NCBI GenBank assembly: GCA_963818205.1
Contig: CAWFRG010000004.1
Span: 1-64,000 of the forward strand
DNA length: 64,000 nt
Source: CAVVYV01 sp963818205
GTDB lineage: Bacteria; Actinomycetota; Thermoleophilia; Solirubrobacterales; 70-9
Direction of reading: 5' to 3'
Part shown: piece by piece, positions 30,222 to 38,101 of the stretch
How positions within the stretch are numbered: the first letter of the stretch is position 1
How the letters are laid out: each line of letters opens with the position of its first letter
The notes under the pieces: model-generated
Seen by the model: the letters and a program-made list of their open reading frames with translations, nothing else
What the model was told of the DNA's origin: nothing
The model's database searches: none
Position numbers and translations under genes: made by a program

Positions 30222-31808
30222 ATGAAGGACGTTGCCGAGCAGAACCGGGTCCACATCTTCGATACGACGCTGCGCGACGGCGAGCAGTCTCCTGGGATCT
30301 CCCTGAACACCCAGGAGAAGGTGGAGATCGCTCAGCAGCTCGCCCGTCTCGGCGTCGACGTGATCGAGGCCGGCTTCCCGATCACCTCACCCGGTGACTT
30401 CGAGGCCGTCCAGGAGATCTCCCAGCGGGTAGAGGGCCCGGTGATCTGCGGCCTCTCGCGCACCCACAAGGCCGACATCGACGCCGCCTGGAACGCGATC
30501 AAGGACTCGGCGCGGCCCCGCATCCACACCTTCATTTCCACCTCGGACATCCACATCGAGCATCAGCTCCAGACCACTCGCGAGGACGTCAAGGGACAGG
30601 CGAAGGCGGCGGTCGCCCTCGCCAAGTCCTACACGGAGGACGTCGAGTTCTCGCCGATGGACGCCACCCGGGCGGATGTCGAGTTCACCGCCGAGGTCTG
30701 CGCGATCGCGGTCGCCGAGGGCGCGACCGTGGTCAACATCCCCGACACCGTCGGCTACACCACCCCGTCCGAGTACACCGCCTACTTCCGGCGGCTCTAC
30801 GAGCTGGTCCCTGCGCTCGAGGACGTCGAGGTCTCGGTCCACTGCCACGACGACCTCGGGATGGCCGTCGCCAACTCCTTCGCGGGGCTGCTGGCGGGGG
30901 CGCGCCAGGTCGAGTGCGCGGTCAACGGGATCGGCGAGCGCGCCGGCAACTGCTCCCTGGAAGAGATCGTGATGCTGCTTCGCACCCGCCGCGACGAGCA
31001 CGGGCTCGACACCGGCCTCGACGCCCGGGAGCTGGCCCGCACCAGCCGGATGGTCTCGCGGCTGACCGGTTACTCGGTGCCGCCGAACAAGGCGGTGGTC
31101 GGTCGCAACGCCTTCGCCCACGAGTCCGGCATCCACCAGGACGGAGTGCTGAAGGAGCGCACCACCTACGAGATCATGGACGCCACTGAAGTCGGCCTCG
31201 AGTCGAACTCGATCGTGCTCGGCAAGCACTCCGGTCGCCACGCCCTCCAGGACGCCCTCCAGCAGCTCGGCTTCAAGGTCGAAGGGGGAGCGTTGAACCA
31301 GGCGTTCAAGCGCTTCAAGGAGATCGCGGACAAGAAGAAGCAGGTGACCGCCCTCGACCTGGAGGCGATCGCCTCCGACGAGATGCGAGAGCGTTCCGAG
31401 GCCTACAACCTCGCCTGGTTCGAGGTCGAGGCCGGCTCCAAGCGCCAGCCGAAGGCGACTGTGAGCGTCGTCCTCCCGAGCGGCGAGGAGTCGGTGGCCC
31501 AAGCCTCCGGCGACGGGCCGATCGACGCGATCTTCGGCGCGATCCGCGAGGCGGTGGGTACCGAGGCGGAGCTGTCGCGATTCGAGGTCGAGGCGGTCAC
31601 CGGTGGCACCGACGCCCTCGGCGAGGTGACCGTCTGGGTGCGCGCCAACGGCAAGCTCGCCAGCGGCCAGGGGGTGGCCACCGACATCCTCGAGGCGGCG
31701 GCCCGCGCCTTCGTCCGGGCGATCTCGAACGCCCTCGAGGGGGTGGCGATCCGGGAGGCCGAGGAGGCGACCGCGGACGCCGCCTCCGAGCGCACGCCCG
31801 GGCCGTAA
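30222..31808 (+). CDS. leuA: 2-Isopropylmalate synthase
   Basis: It condenses 2-ketoisovalerate with acetyl-CoA, the committed step of leucine synthesis. The 528 residues start with IFDTTLRDGEQSPGISLN (metal-binding Asp), with VSVHCHDDLGMAVANS and NGIGERAGNCSLEEIVM in the barrel and NAFAHESGIHQDGVLK in the linker. The C-terminal LeuA allosteric domain (about residues 395-520) should bind leucine. ATG 30222 follows AAGGAG, unlike the many leaderless genes here, and is preceded by a leader peptide gene. Compared with cimA downstream it is the LeuA-type paralogue. Confidence 0.95.
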   Translation: MKDVAEQNRVHIFDTTLRDGEQSPGISLNTQEKVEIAQQLARLGVDVIEAGFPITSPGDFEAVQEISQRVEGPVICGLSRTHKADIDAAWNAIKDSARPRIHTFISTSDIHIEHQLQTTREDVKGQAKAAVALAKSYTEDVEFSPMDATRADVEFTAEVCAIAVAEGATVVNIPDTVGYTTPSEYTAYFRRLYELVPALEDVEVSVHCHDDLGMAVANSFAGLLAGARQVECAVNGIGERAGNCSLEEIVMLLRTRRDEHGLDTGLDARELARTSRMVSRLTGYSVPPNKAVVGRNAFAHESGIHQDGVLKERTTYEIMDATEVGLESNSIVLGKHSGRHALQDALQQLGFKVEGGALNQAFKRFKEIADKKKQVTALDLEAIASDEMRERSEAYNLAWFEVEAGSKRQPKATVSVVLPSGEESVAQASGDGPIDAIFGAIREAVGTEAELSRFEVEAVTGGTDALGEVTVWVRANGKLASGQGVATDILEAAARAFVRAISNALEGVAIREAEEATADAASERTPGP

Positions 31809-31842
31809 GCGGCTGCGCGAGGGGGTCATAGAGTTCCTCGCG

Positions 31843-32298
31843 ATGTGGACGCCTCGGGCCCTGACGCAGGTCGCGCGATCGGATCTCGCCTGGCGGGCGC
31901 TCACCGATAGCCACGTCCGCCTCTACCGCCTCACCCAGGGCCGAATCGGGGGCCGGGTCAGGGGTGTGGACATCGTGCTCGTCGATCACGTCGGGCGAAA
32001 GAGCGGCAAGCGCCGCACCGCGCCGCTTCTCTACATCGAGGACGGGGACGCCCTCGTGATCGTGGGCTCGAAGGGAGGCTCCGCCAGGCACCCGCTCTGG
32101 TGGCTGAACCTGCAGGCAAGCCCGGAGACGACCGTCCAGGTCGGCGGTGAGCGCCGGCGGGTGAGGGCGCGCGAGGCGACCGACTCCGAGCGAGAGCGCC
32201 TCTGGGCTCGCCTGGTCGAGGTCTGGCCCGACTACGCCGCCTACCAGCGGCGCACCGAGCGCCGCATCCCGGTCGTCATCCTCGAGCCGCTTGGCTGA
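31843..32298 (+). CDS. Deazaflavin-dependent (F420) nitroreductase-family protein
   Basis: The 151-residue protein of the Ddn/DUF385 family has the split-barrel core GRKSGKRRTAPLLYIEDGDALVIVGSKGGSARHPLWWLNL, which forms the F420-binding site in homologues, and ends TERRIPVVILEPLG. These proteins use reduced F420 to reduce quinones, enones or nitro compounds. ATG 31843 has TAGAGT (31829-31834) eight bases upstream. It sits between leuA and the XRE regulator but has its own promoter, so a leucine role is not implied. The substrate is unknown. Confidence 0.85.
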   Translation: MWTPRALTQVARSDLAWRALTDSHVRLYRLTQGRIGGRVRGVDIVLVDHVGRKSGKRRTAPLLYIEDGDALVIVGSKGGSARHPLWWLNLQASPETTVQVGGERRRVRAREATDSERERLWARLVEVWPDYAAYQRRTERRIPVVILEPLG

Positions 32299-32307
32299 CC
32301 CGCGGCG

Positions 32308-32432
32308 CTAGCCGGCCGGGCGCAGCGCGAAGAAGCCGAGGTTGCGGTCGACTCGCTCGTTCTCGGCGTCGACGCGGGCGAGCCGACCAAGGGGTCCATC
32401 CCCTGGGGAGGCGTGGAGTTGGCAGACGATCG
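32308..32432 (-). pseudogene. Possible 3' remnant of an unidentified gene
   Basis: On the minus strand one frame reads VCQLHASPGDGPLGRL, then ARVDAENERVDRNLGFFALRPAG and a TAG stop at 32310-32308. Third codon positions are almost all G or C and the composition looks like a genuine protein C-terminus. No start codon is available before the frame runs into the XRE operator, so it looks like the tail of a gene whose 5' part has been lost. I cannot assign a family. A chance open frame in high-GC DNA remains possible. Confidence 0.3.
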
Positions 32433-32451
32433 TACGTGATAACGTACGATC
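32428..32451. promoter_or_regulatory. Perfect palindromic operator at the XRE-cupin start
   Basis: GATCGTACG (32428-32436) and CGTACGATC (32443-32451) form a perfect 9-bp inverted repeat around TGATAA. It covers the TACGAT -10 element (32445-32450) and ends 2 nt before ATG 32454. XRE-type regulators bind palindromes of this size, so autorepression is likely. Because leuC, leuD and leuB follow in the same direction, the site may control them too (inference). Confidence 0.7.
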
Positions 32452-32453
32452 CG

Positions 32454-33059
32454 ATGGCGACCACAGCAGCAAAGCCCGAGCCGGCCAGCTCCTCCGGGAA
32501 CGGGGCGGTCGGCTCCCGGGTCCGGGCGCTGCGCGAGTCGATGGACCTCTCGCTGCGCGACCTCTCGGAGCGAAGCGGGGTGAGCGCGCCGATGCTCTCG
32601 CAGGTCGAGCGCGGCGAGACCAGCCCGACCCTGGCGGTCGCCGAGAAGATCGCCGCCGGGCTGGAGCTGACCCTCTCCCAGCTCCTCCGTCTCGACGAGG
32701 ACCGCCATGTGGTCGTCGTCCGCTCCGGCGAGCGCCGCGCGCGGCGCCGCGGCGGACACCTGGTCGAGGAGCTCACCCCGCCCCTGCCGGGGCAGCGCGC
32801 TGACGTCTCCGTGCACACCCTCGCCCCCGGCGCAGCCACCGGAGGCCACGCCGATCCGCCGATCCACGAGCCGGGCAGTCGCGAGACCGCGGTCGTCCTC
32901 GGCGGCGAGGTCGACCTCTTCATCGACGGCACCCGCCACCAGCTGGGAGCGGACGACAGCGTCACCTTCGACGCGGACCTCCCGCACCATTTCGAGAACA
33001 ATGGACGGGCCGAGGCGCGCCTCGTTGCCGTCGTCGCCGCGGGACTGAGGCGAGGTTAG
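32454..33059 (+). CDS. XRE-family regulator with C-terminal cupin domain
   Basis: The 201 residues hold an HTH domain at about 20-75 (VRALRESMDLSLRDLSERSGVSAPMLSQVERGETSPTLAVAEKIA) and a cupin at about 115-195 (HEPGSRETAVVLGGEVDLFIDGT...FDADLPHHFENNG). Such proteins usually sense a small ligand through the cupin. ATG 32454 lies 2 nt after a perfect palindrome that overlaps its -10 element. leuC follows after 10 nt with its own AGGAGG site, so the regulator heads the leuC-leuD-methyltransferase-leuB operon. A leucine-pathway intermediate or leucine is a reasonable ligand guess. Confidence 0.85.
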   Translation: MATTAAKPEPASSSGNGAVGSRVRALRESMDLSLRDLSERSGVSAPMLSQVERGETSPTLAVAEKIAAGLELTLSQLLRLDEDRHVVVVRSGERRARRRGGHLVEELTPPLPGQRADVSVHTLAPGAATGGHADPPIHEPGSRETAVVLGGEVDLFIDGTRHQLGADDSVTFDADLPHHFENNGRAEARLVAVVAAGLRRG

Positions 33060-33069
33060 GAGGACAAGA

Positions 33070-34455
33070 ATGGCCAAGAACCTCTTCGAGAAGATCTGGG
33101 AGGCCCACGAGGTCGACGACGATCTGATCTACGTCGACCTCCACCTGGTCCACGAGGTGACCTCGCCGCAGGCATTCGACGGGCTCCGGCTCGCCGCCCG
33201 CGCGGTTCGCCGCCCCGACAAGACCCTCGCCACCGCCGACCACAACGTCCCCACCGACGGCACCTCGGCCGCCAGGCTGATCGCCGACAAGCTCTCCCGG
33301 GTGCAGGTGGAGGCGCTGGAGCGAAACTGCGAGGAGTTCGGGATCCCGCTCTACTCGCTCGGCTCGGATCGCCAGGGCATCGTCCATGTGATCGGCCCGG
33401 AGCTCGGTGCCACCCAGCCCGGGATGACGATCGTCTGCGGCGACTCCCACACCTCGACCCACGGCGCCTTCGGGGCGCTCGCCATCGGGATCGGCACCTC
33501 GGAGGTCGAGCACGTGCTTGCCACCCAGTGCCTGGTGCAGAAGCGCCCGAAGACGATGCGGATCCTCTACGACGGTGAGCTCGGCGCCGGGGTCACCGCC
33601 AAGGATCTGATCCTGGCGACGATCGGCCGGCTGGGCACCGCCGGCATGCGGGGCCACGCGGTCGAGTACGCCGGCGATCCGATCCGGGCGCTCTCGATGG
33701 AGAACCGGATGACGATCTGCAACATGACGATCGAGGGCGGTGGCCGCGCCGGGATGGTCGCCCCCGACGAGACCACCTTCGAGTACATGCGTGGCCGGCC
33801 CGGGGTCCCGGACGACTTCGAGGACGCCGTGACGCGCTGGAGCGGACTTCCAAGCGATGAGGCCGCGAGCTTCGACACGGAGGTCGAGATCGACGCCGGG
33901 GAGCTCTCCCCGATGGTCACCTGGGGCACCACCCCCGGCATGGTCGTCCAGGTCACCGACCAGGTGCCCGATCCGGAGAAGATGGACTCGCCCGCCGACC
34001 GGGAGGCGGCCGAGCGCGCTCTCGCCTACATGGACCTGCGGCCCGGCACCCCGATGACCGAGATCCCGCTCGAGCGGGTCTTCATCGGCTCCTGCACCAA
34101 CTCGAGGATCTCCGACCTCCGCGAGGCAGCGGCGATCATCGACGGCCACCGGGTCGCCGACGGGATCCGGGCGATGGTGGTCCCCGGCTCCGCCCAGGTG
34201 AAGGCCGAGGCGGAGTCCGAGGGACTCGACGAGGCCTTCCAGTCGGCGGGGTTCGAGTGGCGAGGGGCCGGCTGCTCGATGTGCCTGGGGATGAACCCCG
34301 ACATCCTCAGCCCCGGCGAGCGGTGCGCCTCCACCTCGAACCGGAACTTCGAGGGACGCCAGGGGGCGGGCGGACGCACCCACCTGGTCAGCCCGAAGAT
34401 GGCCGCCGCGGCCGCGGTCGAGGGGCACTTCGTCGACATCCGGGGCTGGTCCTGA
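33070..34455 (+). CDS. leuC: 3-Isopropylmalate dehydratase large subunit
   Basis: This aconitase-family [4Fe-4S] enzyme isomerises 2- to 3-isopropylmalate with LeuD. The 461 residues contain the cluster ligands in GSCTNSRISDL (about residue 342) and GAGCSMCLGMNPD (about 400). ATADHNVPTDG and GDSHTSTHGAFGALA form part of the substrate site. ATG 33070 follows AGGAGG. The stop TGA (34453-34455) overlaps the ATG of leuD. Confidence 0.95.
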   Translation: MAKNLFEKIWEAHEVDDDLIYVDLHLVHEVTSPQAFDGLRLAARAVRRPDKTLATADHNVPTDGTSAARLIADKLSRVQVEALERNCEEFGIPLYSLGSDRQGIVHVIGPELGATQPGMTIVCGDSHTSTHGAFGALAIGIGTSEVEHVLATQCLVQKRPKTMRILYDGELGAGVTAKDLILATIGRLGTAGMRGHAVEYAGDPIRALSMENRMTICNMTIEGGGRAGMVAPDETTFEYMRGRPGVPDDFEDAVTRWSGLPSDEAASFDTEVEIDAGELSPMVTWGTTPGMVVQVTDQVPDPEKMDSPADREAAERALAYMDLRPGTPMTEIPLERVFIGSCTNSRISDLREAAAIIDGHRVADGIRAMVVPGSAQVKAEAESEGLDEAFQSAGFEWRGAGCSMCLGMNPDILSPGERCASTSNRNFEGRQGAGGRTHLVSPKMAAAAAVEGHFVDIRGWS

Positions 34456-35057
34456 TGCCGATGGATCCGATCGAGGTGATCGAGGGGCGGGTGGCGGTGC
34501 TCGACCGCTCCGATGTCGACACCGACCAGATCATCCCGAAGCAGTTCCTGAAGCGGATCGAGCGCACGGGATTCGGCGAGTTCCTCTTCTACGACTGGTT
34601 CCGCTCCGGCGAGATCGAGCTGGAGTCCCACCCGATCCTGGTCACCGGCCGCAACTTCGGCTCGGGATCCTCCCGCGAGCACGCCGTCTGGGCGTTAAAG
34701 GACTACGGCTTCGACGCGGTCATCGCCCCGTCGTTCTCGGACATCTTCTTCACCAACTGCACCAAGAACGGGCTGCTGCCCGTCGTCCTCGACGAGGAGC
34801 ACTGCCGGGCGGTGGCGGGTGCCGGGGAGGCCCGGATCGACCTCGACGACCAGACCGTCAACTGCGCGAGCGCCTCCGGCGAGGAGGCGCGAAAGCCGGG
34901 TGCTGGCGTCTTCCACTTCGAGATCGACGAGGAGATCAAGCACCGGTTGATCAACGGCCTCGATGACGTCGCGATGACCCTGCAGCGTGTGGATGAGATC
35001 GACGCCTTCGAGGCGGCGGGCAAGGCCGACCGCGGTCCGGTCACCACCTCGCTCTGA
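34455..35057 (+). CDS. leuD: 3-Isopropylmalate dehydratase small subunit
   Basis: The swivel-domain partner of LeuC has 200 residues, with DVDTDQIIPKQFLKRIERTGF at the N-terminus and the substrate-binding loop GRNFGSGSSREHAVWAL at about residue 60. NCTKNGLLPVVLDEE and the C-terminal VDEIDAFEAAGKADRG complete it. ATG 34455 overlaps the leuC stop and its own stop overlaps the ATG of the next gene (TGATG), indicating tight translational coupling. Confidence 0.94.
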   Translation: MPMDPIEVIEGRVAVLDRSDVDTDQIIPKQFLKRIERTGFGEFLFYDWFRSGEIELESHPILVTGRNFGSGSSREHAVWALKDYGFDAVIAPSFSDIFFTNCTKNGLLPVVLDEEHCRAVAGAGEARIDLDDQTVNCASASGEEARKPGAGVFHFEIDEEIKHRLINGLDDVAMTLQRVDEIDAFEAAGKADRGPVTTSL

Positions 35058-35851
35058 TGGCGCGCACCACCACCGACTGGGACGCGGAGACCTACGACAG
35101 GCTCGCGGCGCCGCAGGAAGCTTGGGCCCGGCGGGTGCTCGAACGGATGCCGCTGGAGGGAACGGAGACGGTGCTCGACGCCGGCTGCGGCTCGGGCCGC
35201 GCGACCAGGCTGCTGCTCGAGCGCCTGCCTGGCGGCCGGGTGGTCGGCGTGGACGGAAGCCCCTCGATGGTCGAGGTGGCGCGGGAGACGTTCGCGGGGG
35301 AGGGGCGGGTGTCCTTGATGACCGCCGACCTGCTCGAGCTGAAACCCACACTGCTCGAGGAGGAGGCGGGAATCGCCGCCGTCGACGCGGTCTTCTCAAA
35401 CGCCACCTTCCACTGGATCGCGAACCATGAGCGCCTCTTCGCTCGTCTCTTCTCGATCCTGCGGCCCGGTGGCCGGCTGGTCGCGCAGTGCGGTGGGCGC
35501 GGAAACGTCGCGGGATGGGTGAGGGCGGTGGAGGCCGCCGCCGCCACCGAACCCTTTGCCACCCACGTCGCCGGCTTCGCCCCCTGGAACTTCTACGGGC
35601 CCGAGGAGACCGAGGAGCGGCTCCGCGCGGCAGGGTTCGAGCGGATCGACTGCTGGCTGGAGGAGATGCCCGTTGTGGTTCCGGATGACCCGATGAACTA
35701 CGTCTCGGTAGTCGGCCTGGCCGCTCACAACGAGCGCCTACCGGCCGAGCTCCACGAGCCGTTCAGCGCCGCGGTGGTCGAGGCCTTTGAGAAGCCGGTC
35801 GAGCTCCGCTACGTCCGCCTCAACATCGACGCCCGCTCCCCCGGTGAATGA
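35057..35851 (+). CDS. SAM-dependent methyltransferase, trans-aconitate methyltransferase-like
   Basis: The 264-residue class I methyltransferase has motif I VLDAGCGSGRATRLLLERLPGG, an acidic loop VVGVDGSPSMVEVA, and VDAVFSNATFHWIANHERLFARLFSILRPGGRLVAQCGG. The last segment is the signature of the Tam (trans-aconitate 2-methyltransferase) group. It is wedged between leuD and leuB with start/stop overlaps. Yeast Tmt1, a functional relative, methylates both trans-aconitate and 3-isopropylmalate. A substrate among the leucine intermediates is therefore a strong contextual inference, not shown by sequence. Confidence 0.82.
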   Translation: MARTTTDWDAETYDRLAAPQEAWARRVLERMPLEGTETVLDAGCGSGRATRLLLERLPGGRVVGVDGSPSMVEVARETFAGEGRVSLMTADLLELKPTLLEEEAGIAAVDAVFSNATFHWIANHERLFARLFSILRPGGRLVAQCGGRGNVAGWVRAVEAAAATEPFATHVAGFAPWNFYGPEETEERLRAAGFERIDCWLEEMPVVVPDDPMNYVSVVGLAAHNERLPAELHEPFSAAVVEAFEKPVELRYVRLNIDARSPGE

Positions 35852-35904
35852 GGAGTACGGCGATGTCTATCCGGTCGAGGTCCAGCTGTCGGAGGCCGCG
35901 GGGC

Positions 35905-36969
35905 GTGACCGCGGCCGACCTCCGGAAGACGATCGCCCTGCTACCGGGAGATGGGATCGGCCCCGAGATCGGGGCTGCCGCACGGAAGGCGCTGGGCGCC
36001 CTGGGCGACTTCGAGATCACGGAATACCGGATCGGAGGCGCCTCGATCGACGCCGATGGCGTCGCGCTCACCGACGAGGTACTCGAGGCGTGCCGGGCCT
36101 CGGATGCGGTCCTGCTCTGTGCGGTGGGGGGGCCGAAGTGGGACACCACCGATCCCGATGCGCCCCGTCCCGAGCAGGGACTGCTCGGGCTTCGCAAGGG
36201 TCTCGGGTTGTTCGCAAACCTGCGCCCGGTTCGACCCAGCGACGCGCTGCTGGAGGCAAGTCCGCTGCGGCGGGAGCGAATCGAAGGCACCGACATGCTC
36301 GTCGTCCGCGAGCTCACGGGCGGCATCTACTTCGGGGATTCCGGGCGCGATGGCGACAGCGCCCATGACGACTGTGCGTACACCGTCCCGGAGATTGAGC
36401 GGATCGCTCGGGTGGCGTTCGAGGCCGCCGGCGAACGCCGCGGCCGGGTGACCTCCGTGGACAAGGCGAACGTGCTCGAGACCTCGCGCCTGTGGCGGGA
36501 GACCATTTCCCGGCTGGCGCCCGAGTACGAAGGCATCGAACTGGACCATCTGCTGGTCGACAACGCCGCGATGCAGCTTGTCTCGCGCCCCTCCGACTTC
36601 GACGTGATCGTCACCGAGAACCTGTTCGGGGACATCCTCAGCGACGAGGCGGCGATGCTCACCGGCTCGCTCGGGATGCTGCCATCCGCAAGCCTGGGGG
36701 AGAAAGGGCCGGGCCTTTTCGAGCCCGTGCACGGGTCGGCTCCCGACATCGCCGGCAAAGGCAAGGCGAATCCCCTGGCGACGCTGCTCTCGGTGGGGCT
36801 GATGTTGCGTTACGGCCTCGGGCAACACGAGGTCGCCCAACGCCTGGAGCAAGCCGTCGATGCGGCACTTGCGCGGGGCCTGCGCACGCCCGACCTCGCT
36901 GGCGGCGAAGGCACCAAAGGAGTGGGCACGGAGGAGATGACAGCTGCCGTCGTCGATCGGCTCGGCTGA
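35905..36969 (+). CDS. leuB: 3-Isopropylmalate dehydrogenase
   Basis: It oxidatively decarboxylates 3-isopropylmalate. The 354 residues start TAADLRKTIALLPGDGIGPEIGA and contain KGLGLFANLRPVRP, RELTGGIYFG, VDKANVLETSRLWRE, the metal-binding Asp block VTENLFGDILSDEAAML and EPVHGSAPDIAGKGKANP. The last is the adenine-binding region of NAD-linked enzymes. I chose GTG 35905 with GGAGG nine bases upstream. An ATG at 35848 overlaps the previous stop (ATGA) but adds 19 Arg/Ser-rich residues that look non-native. It is the last gene of the XRE-leuC-leuD-methyltransferase-leuB run. Confidence 0.94.
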   Translation: MTAADLRKTIALLPGDGIGPEIGAAARKALGALGDFEITEYRIGGASIDADGVALTDEVLEACRASDAVLLCAVGGPKWDTTDPDAPRPEQGLLGLRKGLGLFANLRPVRPSDALLEASPLRRERIEGTDMLVVRELTGGIYFGDSGRDGDSAHDDCAYTVPEIERIARVAFEAAGERRGRVTSVDKANVLETSRLWRETISRLAPEYEGIELDHLLVDNAAMQLVSRPSDFDVIVTENLFGDILSDEAAMLTGSLGMLPSASLGEKGPGLFEPVHGSAPDIAGKGKANPLATLLSVGLMLRYGLGQHEVAQRLEQAVDAALARGLRTPDLAGGEGTKGVGTEEMTAAVVDRLG

Positions 36970-37024
36970 CCCCGCTCGAGGTCGCCCGAAGCCTAGAGCG
37001 CCGATCGGGCATACTTTCCGCCCA

Positions 37025-37996
37025 ATGGACAAGGTCGAGCTGATCTGGAAGAACGGGGAATTCGTCCCATGGGACGAGGCCAAGGTCCACGTGCTCAGCC
37101 ACGGGCTGCACTACGGCACCGGAGTCTTCGAGGGGGTCCGCTGCTACGACACCGAGCGCGGCTCGGCGATCTTCCGCCACGACGAGCACCTGAAGCGCCT
37201 GCTCCGCTCGGCCGACCTCTACAACATTCCCCTCGGCTACACGGCCGACGAGCTCCGCGAGGCGACCAAGGAGCTGATCCGCCGCAACGCCCTGACGAGC
37301 TGCTACATCCGCCCCCTCGCATTCCGTGGCTACGGCGAGATGGGACTCTACGCGGCGAGCGCACCTGTCGAGATGATCATCGCCGTCTGGCCCTGGGGGT
37401 CGTATCTCGGGGAGGAAGGCAAGCGAGACGGAATCCGAGCGACCGTGTCGCCCTGGCGCCGGATCTCGCCCGATAGCCTGATCCCGGCATCGAAGGCCTC
37501 GGGCCAATATCTGAATTCGATTCTCGCCAAGAACGCTTCCGCCGAGGCCGGCTACGACGAGGCGATCTTGCTCGACCATCGCGGCGTCGTCTGCGAGGGC
37601 ACGGGCGAGAACATCTTTGTCGTCCGCGACGGGACCATCCTCACCCCGCCGCACACCGCTTCGATCCTCGACGGAGTCAGTCGCAAGTCGGTGATCCAGA
37701 TCGCTCGTGACCTCGGCTACACCGTGGTCGAGCGCGACATCGATCGCTCCGAGCTCTACCTCGCCGAGGAGGTCTTCCTGACCGGGACGGCCGCCGAGCT
37801 CGTCCCCGTCCGCGAGATCGACCACGCGGTGCTCGGCGAGCCGGGCGAGATCACCCGCGTGATCCAGGCGAAGTTCGAGGACGCGCTCCATGGTCGCGCC
37901 GAGGAGTACCTCGAGTGGCTCGACTTCATCGAGGAGCGCGCGCCCGCAGCCGAGGCTGCAGGCGAGCAGGCCGCGTCGGGTAAGGTAGCGACATAG
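37025..37996 (+). CDS. ilvE: Branched-chain amino acid aminotransferase
   Basis: This class IV PLP aminotransferase performs the last step of Val, Leu and Ile synthesis. In 323 residues it shows HVLSHGLHYGTGVFEGVRCY, YIRPLAFRGYGEMGL, the PLP-binding Lys in PASKASGQYLNSILAK, DEAILLDHRGVVCEGTGENIF and EVFLTGTAAELVPV. ATG 37025 has TACTTT (37012-37017) seven bases upstream, a leaderless layout. Its stop is 2 nt before a short ORF that may be a cimA leader. Confidence 0.94.
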   Translation: MDKVELIWKNGEFVPWDEAKVHVLSHGLHYGTGVFEGVRCYDTERGSAIFRHDEHLKRLLRSADLYNIPLGYTADELREATKELIRRNALTSCYIRPLAFRGYGEMGLYAASAPVEMIIAVWPWGSYLGEEGKRDGIRATVSPWRRISPDSLIPASKASGQYLNSILAKNASAEAGYDEAILLDHRGVVCEGTGENIFVVRDGTILTPPHTASILDGVSRKSVIQIARDLGYTVVERDIDRSELYLAEEVFLTGTAAELVPVREIDHAVLGEPGEITRVIQAKFEDALHGRAEEYLEWLDFIEERAPAAEAAGEQAASGKVAT

Positions 37997-37998
37997 TG

Positions 37999-38052
37999 AT
38001 GCATGCCTCATTCGGTCAGATCGGGCGAATTACCGCCGCCGCGGCCGCCTAG
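37999..38052 (+). CDS. Possible leader peptide upstream of cimA
   Basis: A 17-residue ORF (MHASFGQIGRITAAAAA) starts 2 nt after the ilvE stop and ends at TAG 38050-38052. It includes two isoleucine codons. Its ATGCCTC (38003-38009) is complementary to GAGGCAT (38090-38096) at the cimA ribosome-binding site, and GC-rich hairpins follow the stop. This parallels the leuA leader but the amino acid bias is weak. Coincidence is possible. Confidence 0.35.
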   Translation: MHASFGQIGRITAAAAA

Positions 38053-38101
38053 CGGCCAGCGGTAGCGCGCCCGTTCCCCCGAACCAAAGGAGGCATCGCA
38101 G

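Noticed and set aside
35848..35904. leuB starting at ATG 35848
   Set aside because: It would add 19 Arg/Ser-rich residues not seen in LeuB. GTG 35905 has a GGAGG site at proper distance and starts at the conserved N-terminus.
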